Under the pieces are notes generated by a model. It was not told where the DNA came from. It saw only the letters and a list, made by a program, of their open reading frames with translations, and did no database searches. A DNA stretch of 64,000 bases, taken from Pontibacillus yanchengensis. GTDB taxonomy: Bacteria; Bacillota; Bacilli; Bacillales; BH030062. Made by a program: the position numbers and the translations under genes. Below are positions 8,957 to 18,280 of the stretch, piece by piece. Each line of letters begins with the position of its first letter. Positions within the stretch are counted from its first letter, which is position 1. Location: the NCBI RefSeq assembly GCF_009856295.1, contig NZ_WMEU01000003.1, positions 1 through 64,000 of the forward strand. The letters run 5' to 3'.

Positions 8957-10471
8957 ATGGACATGGAAACGTTACTTGCATACGACTGGGGGATAATGGC
9001 CCCTGAATTTACGATTATTATCGTTGCGACTTTGTTATCGCTAATGGATCTTTTTTTACCTAATCATTTTCCACGTAAATGGTTCAGTGCTTTTGCAGCG
9101 ATGGCGGTTCTGTTAGCATTCGTCTTCACTATAGGTCAGCTTGGCCAGGAAGCGAACATGATTTTATATGATACGTATCGCTTGGATTTATTCGCTACAA
9201 GCTTTAAGCTTCTTCTCCTTATTGGAGCTGGGTTAGTGCTAAGCTTAGCTGCATCATATCAACGAAAGCAGGACCAAGGAGAGTTCTATTACTTACTTTT
9301 AACTGCGCTGCTTGGAGCAATGATGATGGCTTCCAGTGCCGACCTCATTACACTGTTTGTCGGACTTGAACTATTATCCATCGCCTCGTATATTTTAGTT
9401 GGTTTGGATAAGCACGCTTTGAAATCAAATGAAAGTGCCATGAAATACGTGATTAATGGTGGCATATCGACGGCGATTACATTGTTTGGCTTTAGTTATT
9501 TATATGGGTTAACGGGCAGCACGCAATTGACGACGATTTCCGAAATATTACCTTCGTTAATCCGAACACCCGCGCAAGGATTAGTAATCATGGCGTTTAT
9601 CATGACGTTTGTCGGCCTTGCTTTTAAAATTTCTACGGTACCATTTCATATGTGGACACCAGATGTATATGAAGGAGCACCGATTCCCGTTACAGCTTTT
9701 TTGAGTATCGTTTCAAAAGCAGCAGGGTTCATAATCATTTTGAGGGTCTTCCTAACACTCTTTGGTGCATTAGAGGGATTAAGCCTGAATGAGACATTTA
9801 TGCAGTCCATGTCGCTTTGGATTGGTGTGCTAGCTGCGATTACCATGGTCCTTGGAAATATCCTTGCTTTACGACAACACAACATGAAGCGGCTATTCGC
9901 CTATTCAAGTGTCGCTCATGCCGGGTACTTACTCGTCCCGCTCGTAGCACTCTCAACGCTGACGCTTGAAAATATTTGGTTCTACCTACTCGTGTACATG
10001 TTCATGACAGCAGGGGGATTAGCTGTAATCTTCGTACTTTATGAAAAACACGGGACACTCGATTTAGAAATGTTCACTGGCTTGTATAAACGCTCCCCGG
10101 CTTTAGCGATACTGATGACCATTTTCTTACTATCGTTAGCAGGGATACCAGGGACAGCTGGATTTATAGGAAAGCTGAACATCATACTAGGGGCACTCAG
10201 CACAGATCCAGCTCCAATCATTTTGGTAAGTATCATGATTGCAGCGACTGTCCTATCCTACGTGTTTTATTTTGGTATTCTCGTTCAGATCTATTTCCGA
10301 AGCAATCCATTTCCAGTAACCATCAAGCTACCAATTGTAATGAAAACAACACTATGGATATGCGCCATTGCCATAGTAGGCTTAGGTATATTCCCAAATA
10401 TCGCCCTCGACTTTTATCATCACCATGTCGATTTATTTCAAATAACAGAGATGCTTTGGTTGAGTGAATAA
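8957..10471 (+). CDS. nuoN: NADH-quinone oxidoreductase subunit N
   Basis: Third antiporter-like subunit of the complex I membrane arm and last gene of the operon. About 504 residues, strongly hydrophobic; the conserved FKISTVPFHMWTPDVYEGAP and NMKRLFAYSSVAHAGYLL segments are visible. A Rho-independent terminator overlaps its stop codon. No nuoE, nuoF or nuoG is present, so the electron donor of this complex is not encoded here. Confidence 0.95.
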   Translation: MDMETLLAYDWGIMAPEFTIIIVATLLSLMDLFLPNHFPRKWFSAFAAMAVLLAFVFTIGQLGQEANMILYDTYRLDLFATSFKLLLLIGAGLVLSLAASYQRKQDQGEFYYLLLTALLGAMMMASSADLITLFVGLELLSIASYILVGLDKHALKSNESAMKYVINGGISTAITLFGFSYLYGLTGSTQLTTISEILPSLIRTPAQGLVIMAFIMTFVGLAFKISTVPFHMWTPDVYEGAPIPVTAFLSIVSKAAGFIIILRVFLTLFGALEGLSLNETFMQSMSLWIGVLAAITMVLGNILALRQHNMKRLFAYSSVAHAGYLLVPLVALSTLTLENIWFYLLVYMFMTAGGLAVIFVLYEKHGTLDLEMFTGLYKRSPALAILMTIFLLSLAGIPGTAGFIGKLNIILGALSTDPAPIILVSIMIAATVLSYVFYFGILVQIYFRSNPFPVTIKLPIVMKTTLWICAIAIVGLGIFPNIALDFYHHHVDLFQITEMLWLSE

Positions 10472-10500
10472 GGATGAGTATTATGCTCATCCTTTTTTTA
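10470..10500 (+). terminator. Rho-independent terminator of the nuo operon
   Basis: A stem of GGATGAG paired with CTCATCC around a short loop is followed by a run of seven T. It begins at the nuoN stop codon. Confidence 0.9.
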
Positions 10501-10540
10501 TTGTCTAGGAAATGATGAACGCAGCAACTGATATACGTAG

Positions 10541-10777
10541 GTAAGCGGGCGCTTGCGCTTTTGATTACGTCCAGCTCCAGAGCCCAGCGACTAGCAAACT
10601 TCCTGCACCTCCTTACGATAAGTCAACATCGAATCGTTACCGATCATCGTGTTTCCTTTATCTCAAAAGTAGTTAGAGGAAGTTCGATTAAAATCGCTAC
10701 GTCACGTAGCAACATTGAACCAACCCACATCGTGTGGGCAGCAGTTTGTACGTCGCTACCAAGGCGCTTGCGCTTTT
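10541..10777 (+). repeat. Dispersed intergenic repeat, one full copy preceded by a right-end fragment
   Basis: A fragment of the right end (GGGCGCTTGCGCTTTT) lies at about 10547-10562. A full copy follows at 10566-10777, with CCAGCTCCAG at the left and AAGGCGCTTGCGCTTTT at the right. Inside is a self-complementary stretch (CTACGTCACGTAG) and CCCACATCGTGTGGG. The nested ends suggest insertion of one copy beside, or into, another. The rest of the gap to ywzB (10778-11018) shows nothing I can assign. Confidence 0.8.
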
Positions 10778-11018
10778 GATATTATCGAAATCGTTCGAAC
10801 ACCTTAACTGTACAGGTTTAGTGTCAATATAAAAAAGGTATAGATTAACAACACACCGAGTTAGATTGACATTTGCGGTTCACCGTGGCAAGGTTTTACT
10901 AGTGAACTTTGTCGATATTTCCCCGGCAATAATTAGCGAAATTGGCATATTTTCAAGAGGAACAATGCTAATGTGTCGAAGCCGTATGTCACTATTGTAG
11001 AAAGGTGTGGAGGAAGTC

Positions 11019-11249
11019 ATGGATGCAGTGGGATATCAATCGTTAACAAATATGATTTCTCATATTATTTTTATTATGATTACATGGCGTTTGCTACAAT
11101 CCATTAATCTCGATGGTCTTATTAAAAAAGGAAAAGTTTTTGAAGCACGCCTTTTGTTAATTTTTCTTACCATTACAATTGGAACGGCTGTGAGTAATTT
11201 CTTTTTAGATTACCTGCAATGGTCAAAAAATCTACAGTTCCTATTGTAA
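11019..11249 (+). CDS. ywzB: Small membrane protein, YwzB/DUF1146 family
   Basis: A 76-residue protein with two hydrophobic helices (about residues 10-28 and 42-62) separated by a charged loop. It resembles the conserved YwzB family, whose function is unknown and which sits upstream of ywmB and murAA in Bacillus, the same order as here. The ATG at 11019 has GGAGG at a five-base spacing; a GTG twelve bases upstream would leave no room for a ribosome site. Confidence 0.75.
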   Translation: MDAVGYQSLTNMISHIIFIMITWRLLQSINLDGLIKKGKVFEARLLLIFLTITIGTAVSNFFLDYLQWSKNLQFLL

Positions 11250-11417
11250 GATATAAAAGAAGAAGGGTTACGCTAAGCGACGTATCCCAAAAGGTAGCTT
11301 GACTCTCATGGTTTTTGCGTATGATTTGTCGAATAACCGCTAGATTTTTGGGGTATGTTTTCACCCTCTCCCGCTCATAATGGGAATATGATTTTTTCCA
11401 AGGGGAGAGTGAATACA

Positions 11418-12143
11418 ATGAAACATTTTGCTATTATATTCATCATTATCTTATTGCTTCAACCTCATTTATTTCTAGCCGCACAATCCAAACGCACTTC
11501 ACCATTACAACCACTGACTGATATCACAGATTTTATTAAAAATCATAACCTAGAAGTGGGGACATGGGAAGTTACAATGAAGAAGGACATTCACCAAGAT
11601 GAAATGTCCTACTACAAAGAAATGCTTCAAACACAATATCCTCACATGACCATCAAAGAAACGGAAAACGAGAAGAGTAAAAAATTCGTTTTCACGAACC
11701 ATCAAAAAAAATCTCAATTTGTCGAAAAGTTTATTATGGTTGTATCTAAAGAAATGCAATCATATGCTCAAATCCTTTATGTTGCAACGGGTGACGAATG
11801 GAATGAGAGCACAAAATCAAACTTTATGCCTAGACTAAATCAGCTAAAATCTGCTATTTTTCAAGAAAATACCACAATATTCACTTGTGTGAAAACAGAA
11901 TACAATGGTATTATTGATGGTGTTTTATTGCTTGAAAAATTTAGTACCAGATTACAAATCGAAGAATTGCAAATACTAAAAGAAGAAGATTTTATATCAG
12001 TCACAGGATTAACAAAAAAATGGAGCCAGGCGATTCCATATGGAGATCAGGGTTCAATGAATGTTCAGTTTGCATTACGCGAAGGAATGGGCGCAAAGAC
12101 AACCCTCACATTTGGAACGCCAGTCATTACGAATGAATATTAA
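11418..12143 (+). CDS. ywmB: Secreted/membrane-anchored YwmB-family protein
   Basis: About 241 residues beginning with a signal peptide (MKHFAIIFIIILLLQPHLFL) that ends near the AAQS cleavage region. The rest is a soluble domain of the YwmB type, function unknown. Placement between ywzB and murA matches Bacillus. The ATG at 11418 follows AGGGGAGAG; the reading frame is open 63 bases further upstream, but that part lacks a ribosome site. Confidence 0.75.
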   Translation: MKHFAIIFIIILLLQPHLFLAAQSKRTSPLQPLTDITDFIKNHNLEVGTWEVTMKKDIHQDEMSYYKEMLQTQYPHMTIKETENEKSKKFVFTNHQKKSQFVEKFIMVVSKEMQSYAQILYVATGDEWNESTKSNFMPRLNQLKSAIFQENTTIFTCVKTEYNGIIDGVLLLEKFSTRLQIEELQILKEEDFISVTGLTKKWSQAIPYGDQGSMNVQFALREGMGAKTTLTFGTPVITNEY

Positions 12144-12175
12144 TATAGAGAAAATGGACGCGGAGGGGAATGACC

Positions 12176-13489
12176 TTGGAAAAAATCATCGTCCGCGGTG
12201 GCGGCCAGCTCACGGGCACCGTTAAGGTAGAAGGTGCAAAAAATGCTGTTCTGCCTGTCATCGCAGCAAGCCTAATTGCTAGTGAAGGAAAAAGTATCCT
12301 TAAAGAAGTACCCGCTCTCGCTGATGTAACTACAATTAGTGAAGTAATGCGATATATGAATGCAGATGTAGACATTAATCAAAATACTGTAACGATTGAC
12401 GCATCTAGAGAGCTGACAACAGAAGCACCGTTTGAATATGTTCGTAAAATGAGAGCATCGTTCCTTGTATTAGGACCACTATTAGCTCGTTACGGACACG
12501 CAAAGGTTGCACTTCCAGGTGGATGTGCAATTGGTTCAAGACCGATTGACCAGCACCTTAAGGGCTTTGAAGCAATGGGTGCAAAAGTTAATGTAGGAAA
12601 TGGATTTATCGAAGCGTACGCGGAAGGACGTCTTCAAGGCGCCCGTATTTATTTTGACGTACCAAGTGTTGGAGCAACCGAAAACGTTATGATGGCCGCT
12701 GCTCTTGCCGAAGGAAAAACAGTGCTAGAAAACTGTGCAAAAGAGCCAGAAATCGTTGACCTTGCAAACTACTTGAACAAAATGGGTGCAAAAGTTATTG
12801 GTGCTGGTACGGAAACAATTCGTATCCACGGTGTAGAAAAATTAACTGGCGCAGAGCACACAATCATTCCAGACCGAATTGAGGCTGGAACATTCATGGT
12901 GGCCGCAGCGATCTCAAAAGGAAATGTGTTAGTAAAGAACGCTGAGCTAGAACACGTTCGTTCACTTGTTGCCAAAATGGAAGAAATGGGTGTCATCATT
13001 CAAGAAGAAGAAGATGGCCTTCGCGTCATCGGTCCAAAAAAATTAAAAGCCGTTGACATTAAGACGATGCCGCACCCTGGATTCCCAACAGATATGCAAT
13101 CACAAATGATGGCCTTGATGCTACAAGCGCATGGTACTAGTGTGATCACAGAAACTGTATTCGAAAACCGTTTTATGCACGTAGAGGAATTCCGTCGCAT
13201 GAACGCACACCTGAAAATTGAAGGTCGCTCTGTCATTGTAGAAGGTCCATCCGACCTACAAGGAGCAGAAGTTGCCGCAACAGATTTACGCGCAGGTGCA
13301 GCACTCATTCTAGCTGGTCTAGTCGCAGATGGATATACTCGCGTGACAGAACTGAAACACCTTGACCGCGGATATGTAGATTTTGCTGAAAAACTAAGAG
13401 GCCTTGGCGCCGACGTCGAACGCATCAACGAACCCGCAGCCGAAGAAATGGAACCAACAACAGACGTGAAATCATCACTATCATCATAA
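12176..13489 (+). CDS. murA: UDP-N-acetylglucosamine 1-carboxyvinyltransferase
   Basis: First committed enzyme of peptidoglycan synthesis; transfers enolpyruvate from PEP to UDP-GlcNAc in the cytoplasm. The protein (about 437 residues) shows [11 protein letters not shown] near the N-terminus, and the active-site cysteine in [20 protein letters not shown] at residue 117, the canonical position, when translation starts with the TTG at 12176. That TTG lies eight bases after GGAGGG; the nearby ATG at 12170 is too close to it. Gram-positives often have two copies; neighbours ywmB and spoIID mark this one as the MurAA type. A terminator follows. Confidence 0.95.
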   Translation: MEKIIVRGGGQLTGTVKVEGAKNAVLPVIAASLIASEGKSILKEVPALADVTTISEVMRYMNADVDINQNTVTIDASRELTTEAPFEYVRKMRASFLVLGPLLARYGHAKVALPGGCAIGSRPIDQHLKGFEAMGAKVNVGNGFIEAYAEGRLQGARIYFDVPSVGATENVMMAAALAEGKTVLENCAKEPEIVDLANYLNKMGAKVIGAGTETIRIHGVEKLTGAEHTIIPDRIEAGTFMVAAAISKGNVLVKNAELEHVRSLVAKMEEMGVIIQEEEDGLRVIGPKKLKAVDIKTMPHPGFPTDMQSQMMALMLQAHGTSVITETVFENRFMHVEEFRRMNAHLKIEGRSVIVEGPSDLQGAEVAATDLRAGAALILAGLVADGYTRVTELKHLDRGYVDFAEKLRGLGADVERINEPAAEEMEPTTDVKSSLSS

Positions 13490-13500
13490 ACAAGATGAAC

Positions 13501-13538
13501 AATACGACTTCTCATTTGAGGAGTCGTATTTTTTTATA
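13501..13538 (+). terminator. Rho-independent terminator after murA
   Basis: ATACGACT pairs with AGTCGTAT around a short loop and is followed by seven T. Confidence 0.9.
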
Positions 13539-13544
13539 GTTTTT

Positions 13545-13790
13545 TGATGGAGAGAGCATGGGGAGAGAGTGCAAGTTGTGATGAGGGATATTGGATAGGG
13601 AGCGAGCATAAATGGAATGGGAGAGCTCATAAAGCAAGGGAAGAGAGCGCATAAAGCAAAGGGAAGAGAGCAAAAGCAGTAATGGGAGCGCATAAATGGA
13701 TGGGGAGAGCGCATAAAGCGAAGAGAAGAGAGCAAAAGCGGTAATGAGAGCGAATAAGTGGGAAGAACAGAGCATAAGCTAGAGGGGCAA
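13545..13790. repeat. Degenerate purine-rich tandem repeats
   Basis: About ten imperfect units of 18-25 bases built on GRGAGCGCATAAA plus a variable AAGGGAA or TGGATG tail. The top strand is almost free of C. Several overlapping minus-strand frames through it are only translations of the repeat (Met-Arg-Ser / Cys-Ala-Leu runs) and are not credible genes. The following stretch to spoIID (13791-14135) shows no convincing gene. Confidence 0.75.
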
Positions 13791-14135
13791 CAAATAGTAT
13801 CATCAGAACATTATATAATGATAGAAGGTCATACATTTACATAAACCAGTTGATACTGGACCTGAAATAGGGGGGTTACTAGATTGAATTGAAGGAATAG
13901 TAAATCTCCTCATCCCACTCAACTCTCACAGATAACCCACTATATCTACCATCTACTAATAGGACCAAGTCCTAAGTTCGAACCCCTGCCACAAATCCCG
14001 GCACTCCCCTCCAAAAGCAACTCCCCACTCCCTCAACCAACTTCCCCAATTTTTTTTCATCACAAAAAGTTCTATCATTCCCACTTTATGTATAGAAATG
14101 TTAGTAGAGTAACTAGATAGGAAAGGGGCGTCTTC

Positions 14136-15164
14136 ATGAAAAGGTTGAAAGGACCCGGGCTTATTTTTATTAGCACGTTGGTCACCATTATTCTCGTACT
14201 ACCTACATTAATCGTTGTACCATTTATCGGATCGAACAAAGAGGAACAGGTCATGCCTGTGAGCACGAATGAAGTGGCAACAGAGCAGGACTTTAATCTA
14301 GCGGAAGGGTCTTCATTAGACGTAGCTGTCCTCCGCTCGAGTTCTAACCAAGTGGATGAAGTGCCTTTAGAAGTGTACGTCTCCAGGGTAGTTGCATCAG
14401 AAATGCCAGCTGACTTTGAGTTAGAGGCGTTAAAAGCGCAAGCACTTGCAGCAAGAACCTATATTGTAAGGTACCTTACCAATGAGAAGGCAACACTTGA
14501 AGGCGGAGCTCATGTGACAGATACAATTCAACACCAAGTGTACAAAAATGATGAAGAGCTTCGCACCATCTGGGGCACAGATTATGATTGGAAAATGAAT
14601 AAGATTGAGCAAGCTGTGGCTAAGACGCAAGGGGAAGTGCTTACCTATAAAGAAGAGCCGATTTTTGCAGCCTTTTTCTCCACTTCTAATGGTTACACAG
14701 AGAATTCAGAGGATTATTGGCCAAATGAATTTCCGTATTTACGAAGTGTTGAAAGTCCATGGGATGCTGAATCACCAAAATACATGGATCAAAAGGTATT
14801 CACAAAAACAGAAATCGAGGCAGGGTTACAAGTGTCAGTTCCAGCTGATGAACCTATTTTGTCCAATGTAAAAAAGACGGAAAGCGAACGTGTCTCGGAA
14901 GTAACCGTTGGAGGCAAAACATTCACAGGACGTGAAATTCGGGAAGCGCTTGATTTAAAATCTTCTGATTTCACCGTAAAGTATAAAAATGATCATATTA
15001 TTTTTACGACAAAAGGATATGGGCATGGGGTTGGAATGAGTCAGTACGGTGCAAACGGCATGGCTCAGGAAGGCAAAACGTATGAAGAGATTCTATCCCA
15101 CTATTATCAAGGGATTGCGATTTCTAAAGTGGATGATTTCTTACCAAAAATAGCAGCAAAGTAA
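14136..15164 (+). CDS. spoIID: Stage II sporulation protein D (lytic transglycosylase, engulfment)
   Basis: Peptidoglycan hydrolase that, in the SpoIID-SpoIIM-SpoIIP complex, thins septal wall during engulfment of the forespore. About 342 residues: an N-terminal membrane helix at residues 9-31, then the SpoIID domain with EVYVSRVVASEMPADFELEA and the KGYGHGVGMSQYGANGMA signature near the C-terminus. A ribosome site AAAGGGG precedes the ATG. It is expected to be expressed in the mother cell under SigE; I could not fix a promoter with confidence. Confidence 0.95.
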   Translation: MKRLKGPGLIFISTLVTIILVLPTLIVVPFIGSNKEEQVMPVSTNEVATEQDFNLAEGSSLDVAVLRSSSNQVDEVPLEVYVSRVVASEMPADFELEALKAQALAARTYIVRYLTNEKATLEGGAHVTDTIQHQVYKNDEELRTIWGTDYDWKMNKIEQAVAKTQGEVLTYKEEPIFAAFFSTSNGYTENSEDYWPNEFPYLRSVESPWDAESPKYMDQKVFTKTEIEAGLQVSVPADEPILSNVKKTESERVSEVTVGGKTFTGREIREALDLKSSDFTVKYKNDHIIFTTKGYGHGVGMSQYGANGMAQEGKTYEEILSHYYQGIAISKVDDFLPKIAAK

Positions 15165-15276
15165 ATTAGTATGCATAAGTTTTTCGATTTGTCGAATGAT
15201 AAGTGTAAAAATTTTTTATAAAAAATGTATAGTTCTTCCTCTTTCTGTTCAGAATGGTTCTTGAGGTGATGATGAA

Positions 15277-16185
15277 ATGAGAGAGGAAGAAAACAAAAGC
15301 GTTTCAAAAAACAATTGGAAACGTGTTTTCCGTAAAAAATGGTTTTTCCCTAGTGTCTATTTGATCACGGCAGCGTTGCTTTTAGCAGGAGTGGTTTGGT
15401 ACCAAAATTCTTCTACCAACGACCAAGCTGAACAACCAGATGCATCAAATGACACCGACAGTATTGAGTACTCTTATGATGGCGAAGATTCTGCACCAGT
15501 AATGGAGCAATCCGAAAATTTAGCAATGCCGCTCAAAGAACGTGAAGAAGTTGTCATCAAAACAAAGTTCTATGATTTTGACGCAAGTCAGGAAGAGAAA
15601 GAACAAGCACTCGTATTTTACCACAATCGCTACCATCAAAGTAATGGCATTAGTATCGCTAGAGAAGATGGAGAAACGTTTGACGTAACTGCTTCAGCAA
15701 GTGGAACCATTACAGAAGTAAAGGAAGACCCATTATTTGGTCAATTAATCGAGATTTCACATGACAGTGATGTAACAACGAAGTACATGAGCCTTGGCGA
15801 CGTACTAGTTGAAGCAGGCGCTGAAGTGAAACAAGGTGATGTGATTGGTACAGCTGGTCAAAACCTTGCTGGAAAAGATAATGGTGTTCACCTAGATTTC
15901 GAAGTACGTAAAGGTGAAACAGCATTAAATCCTGAGGAATACTTCAACCAACCTTTAAATAAGCTTCAAGAAGCAGAGGAACCTGAAGATCAACAAGGTC
16001 AAGAATCTGCAACGGAAGAGACTGATGAAGGTGCTGGTCAAAAATTAAATGAAGATGACCAAAAAAGTGGTGAAGATCAGGATCAAGGAACAGACGAAGA
16101 AGATGCTGAACAAGGCCAAGAAGGTAACGACACTGAGCAACCAACAGAAGATAGCGAATCTTCCATTTCTATGATGAACACATAA
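15277..16185 (+). CDS. spoIIQ: Stage II sporulation protein Q (degenerate LytM/M23)
   Basis: Forespore membrane protein that bridges to SpoIIIAH across the intermembrane space. About 302 residues: short cytoplasmic N-terminus, one membrane helix near residues 24-43, a LytM-like domain at roughly residues 110-230 (ASGTITEVKEDPLFGQLIEI, HLDFEVRKGETALNPEEYF), then an acidic Glu/Gln/Asp tail. The family is non-catalytic because the zinc site is incomplete. The gene follows spoIID as in Bacillus. Start chosen after GAGGTGAT. A terminator follows the stop. Confidence 0.93.
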   Translation: MREEENKSVSKNNWKRVFRKKWFFPSVYLITAALLLAGVVWYQNSSTNDQAEQPDASNDTDSIEYSYDGEDSAPVMEQSENLAMPLKEREEVVIKTKFYDFDASQEEKEQALVFYHNRYHQSNGISIAREDGETFDVTASASGTITEVKEDPLFGQLIEISHDSDVTTKYMSLGDVLVEAGAEVKQGDVIGTAGQNLAGKDNGVHLDFEVRKGETALNPEEYFNQPLNKLQEAEEPEDQQGQESATEETDEGAGQKLNEDDQKSGEDQDQGTDEEDAEQGQEGNDTEQPTEDSESSISMMNT

Positions 16186-16187
16186 TA

Positions 16188-16224
16188 GAACCCAACTCCG
16201 AGTCTCTTGGCTCGGGGTTTTTCT
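16188..16224 (+). terminator. Rho-independent terminator after spoIIQ
   Basis: CCGAG pairs with CTCGG, extended by flanking AACC/GGTT, followed by a T run. The remaining gap to 16420 contains only AT-rich sequence. Confidence 0.8.
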
Positions 16225-16420
16225 ATGTTTACGTTTAAGTCTATTAAGGAGCCAATGAGCTTTTATCTCAACACCAATCCGCAAATTCTTATTTTCTGCA
16301 AACCCTATTTTGTCGAAAAAGAACTTGTTTTGTTGAATGGATACTAATATTTCAGAAAATTTGTTACGTTATATTTATATACTTTAATCTTTATTACATA
16401 GAAAGAAGGTATTTGTATAG

Positions 16421-17437
16421 ATGAATACGGTGACAATTCTTAAAGATGCCCAATCTTCTAATCTTTCCTTATATACCTTTTCTCATTTAGTGCCGTCTAT
16501 ATGCGATAATGAAGAAGGTACGCAACTAATGCGAGATTATTGCTTACAATCCAACAGCCCTGAGGCTCGTTATCACAGTCTTGAATTTTTTCTTATGAAT
16601 GGATATGGAGCGGAATTCATAAAGCTACTACATGAAAATAAATATTCATCCAATCTCTATGATCAAATATGGGCCCAATTGTATGAGCTGTTGAGTAAAA
16701 TAGAGAAAAAAGAAATGCTTAGTGATGAAGTATTCATAGAACTAGAGAAAGTAGCTCCTTTATCCGATGAACAAACATGTGTCATTCTGTTCATCAAATT
16801 GTATTGTTTTTATGACATGAATCGGCTTGATGTAATCGATAGTTTAACAAATGAGATATATTCGAGAATAGAAGTGCTAGAACCCTCTATTTTAAAAGAT
16901 TCCTTACTATTTCGCTTAAATGAGGTACTGCAACGTTATCATTGGAGACGAAATGAACTCATTCTTTCACGAAAGTATGGCTATAAAATCATCAAACAAA
17001 AAAATATATCGCTTAATCGGAAATGCAAGACTCATCAATGCTTGGGCTTGAGTTACCTCTATGATAGCTACGATCAGGCTATGTTTCATTTGAAGCAAGC
17101 CAGAAATATTGCGGAACGATATAGCTTGAAGGATCAAGAATACTATATATCTCAACAAAATATTCCTTTTGTAAGTGCTTATCATCATAGAGTAGAAGGT
17201 ATTACCTCTAAAGAACCTTCTGAACAAGCGCATATCGCTCTAGCAAAAGGAGATTATCAAGAAGCTAGAATAATTTTATCCTCCTTTCAAACTTTAACCT
17301 CATTTCAGATGTACTATTTAGGAATAGCCACACAAAATCACCATTTATTTATCAAATCGTATAACAAATTTGTAAATGAAAACAGCCACCACTTCTTTGC
17401 CCGCTTACCACTAAGGGAATTAAAGAAGATGGAATGA
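16421..17437 (+). CDS. AimR-family peptide receptor-like protein, lacking the N-terminal HTH
   Basis: A 338-residue, largely helical protein resembling the TPR-like part of AimR, the arbitrium peptide receptor of SPbeta-group phages. Similarity that I can see includes GLSYLYDSYDQAMFHLKQARN (split motif, residues about 209-230) and the C-terminal FARLPLRELKKM, which corresponds to the conserved C-terminal helix. Phage AimR proteins carry an N-terminal helix-turn-helix; here the N-terminus begins directly in the repeat region, and no HTH frame lies upstream. No AimP-like pheromone gene follows. A chromosomal, orphan homologue with unknown function is inferred. Confidence 0.6.
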   Translation: MNTVTILKDAQSSNLSLYTFSHLVPSICDNEEGTQLMRDYCLQSNSPEARYHSLEFFLMNGYGAEFIKLLHENKYSSNLYDQIWAQLYELLSKIEKKEMLSDEVFIELEKVAPLSDEQTCVILFIKLYCFYDMNRLDVIDSLTNEIYSRIEVLEPSILKDSLLFRLNEVLQRYHWRRNELILSRKYGYKIIKQKNISLNRKCKTHQCLGLSYLYDSYDQAMFHLKQARNIAERYSLKDQEYYISQQNIPFVSAYHHRVEGITSKEPSEQAHIALAKGDYQEARIILSSFQTLTSFQMYYLGIATQNHHLFIKSYNKFVNENSHHFFARLPLRELKKME

Positions 17438-17548
17438 GACAAGGGGACAGGTTCGTCGTCTCATGATGAATGGAGAGAGAGGGTAATATATTAAGTAACC
17501 AAAATATTGAATCGAAGGCAGGACAATGTCTTGTACCTTCAACCTATA

Positions 17549-17592
17549 AGAGAGACATGCTCCTAGTATTATTGGAGCGCGTCTCTTTTTTG
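17549..17592 (+). terminator. Terminator after the AimR-like gene
   Basis: AGAGAC...GCTCC pairs with GGAGC...GTCTCT around an AT-rich loop and is followed by six T. Confidence 0.8.
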
Positions 17593-17597
17593 TGAGA

Positions 17598-18034
17598 GAT
17601 GGGATGCGGGGACAGGTCCCTCATCCCAAAGTGCGACCTGTCCCCGCATCCCATTTCGTGTTTCCTTTATCTCCTACGGCTCAGTCCAGTACATACGTTG
17701 CTAATCGAACGCTTGCGCTGTTGTTCTAACATAGCCAATAATCATGCCGATATTAACAGTACTTTTATGAAAAGGAGAGAGCAGATGAAAGCAAAAGGGA
17801 AATCATTGCTCTTATGTTTACTACTCATCAATGTCATAACATGGCCGACTATTGGATATATTCTTATAAAGAAAAGAATAATGAGCACTTGCTTTCGGAT
17901 GGATCTAATAAGTGAGACGAAGGGACAGGTCCCTCGTCTCAAGCGATATAGAGAAGGTAAGAAGACTGGGACGAGGAACCTGTCCCCGCGTCCCAATTTA
18001 TTGTGGGATGAGGAACCTGTCCCCCCCATCCCAT
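17598..18034. repeat. Cluster of GGGACAGGTCCC-type palindromic short repeats
   Basis: At least four ~30-bp palindromes share the core GGGACAGGTCCC or GGAACCTGTCCC with flanking GGGAYGMGG/CCTCRTCCC arms: 17599-17655 (a double unit), 17912-17940, 17967-17996 and 18004-18033. A fifth, degenerate one lies near 17440-17462. Such short dispersed palindromes occur in many Bacillaceae genomes. Here they pile up within 450 bp between the AimR-like gene and spoIIID. Confidence 0.8.
17657..17719 (+). repeat. Right-end fragment of the dispersed CTTGCGCT repeat
   Basis: TGTTTCCTTTATCTC, CAGTCCAGTACATACGTTGC and AACGCTTGCGCT match the right half of the larger copies at 10.7 and 38.2 kb. The left half is missing, apparently replaced by the palindrome cluster. 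Confidence 0.65.
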
Positions 18035-18114
18035 TCGAAAAAAATGAGAATAATTGCTTGTCATCCCTTGTCCCTCACGACATTTTAAGCATAAACCTTT
18101 CTGGTGGCACATAA
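17785..18114 (+). CDS. Small hydrophobic-start ORF, 3' half composed of repeats
   Basis: The ATG at 17785 follows a good AAAGGAGAG ribosome site and opens a frame starting with a basic N-terminus and a hydrophobic helix (LLLCLLLINVITWPTIGYIL). After about 40 residues the frame runs through three palindromic repeats, giving a Pro/Arg-rich tail that is unlikely to be conserved. A short membrane peptide gene whose 3' end has been invaded by repeats is one reading. In B. subtilis a small ORF (usd) lies upstream of spoIIID, but I cannot show that this is the same gene. Confidence 0.35.
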   Translation: MKAKGKSLLLCLLLINVITWPTIGYILIKKRIMSTCFRMDLISETKGQVPRLKRYREGKKTGTRNLSPRPNLLWDEEPVPPIPFEKNENNCLSSLVPHDILSINLSGGT

Positions 18115-18280
18115 CCTGTTACAAACCGAGCAATCAGGAAGGTTTGAGGTGAGAGGGAGAGGGTTCTTATCAAACAAAGAAGCGTTTTTAACATCGTATC
18201 TGCCCTTTACACATACTCTATACGTTACCACCTTGTCTCATTTCACACCTTTGATATCCAATGATCAGGAGGCGAGTGGT

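Noticed and set aside
13484..13836. Overlapping minus-strand ORFs with Cys/Ala/Leu-rich repeats
   Set aside because: They only translate the purine-rich tandem repeat in different frames; no ribosome site or family.
13955..14020. tRNA-like TTCGAAC loop and GGACCAAGTCC arm
   Set aside because: No matching acceptor stem, D-arm or anticodon arm could be assembled around it; taken as chance.
17438..17548. AimP-like signal peptide gene after the AimR-like gene
   Set aside because: Only frames of about 7 and 19 codons without proper start context; no signal peptide or pheromone-like tail.
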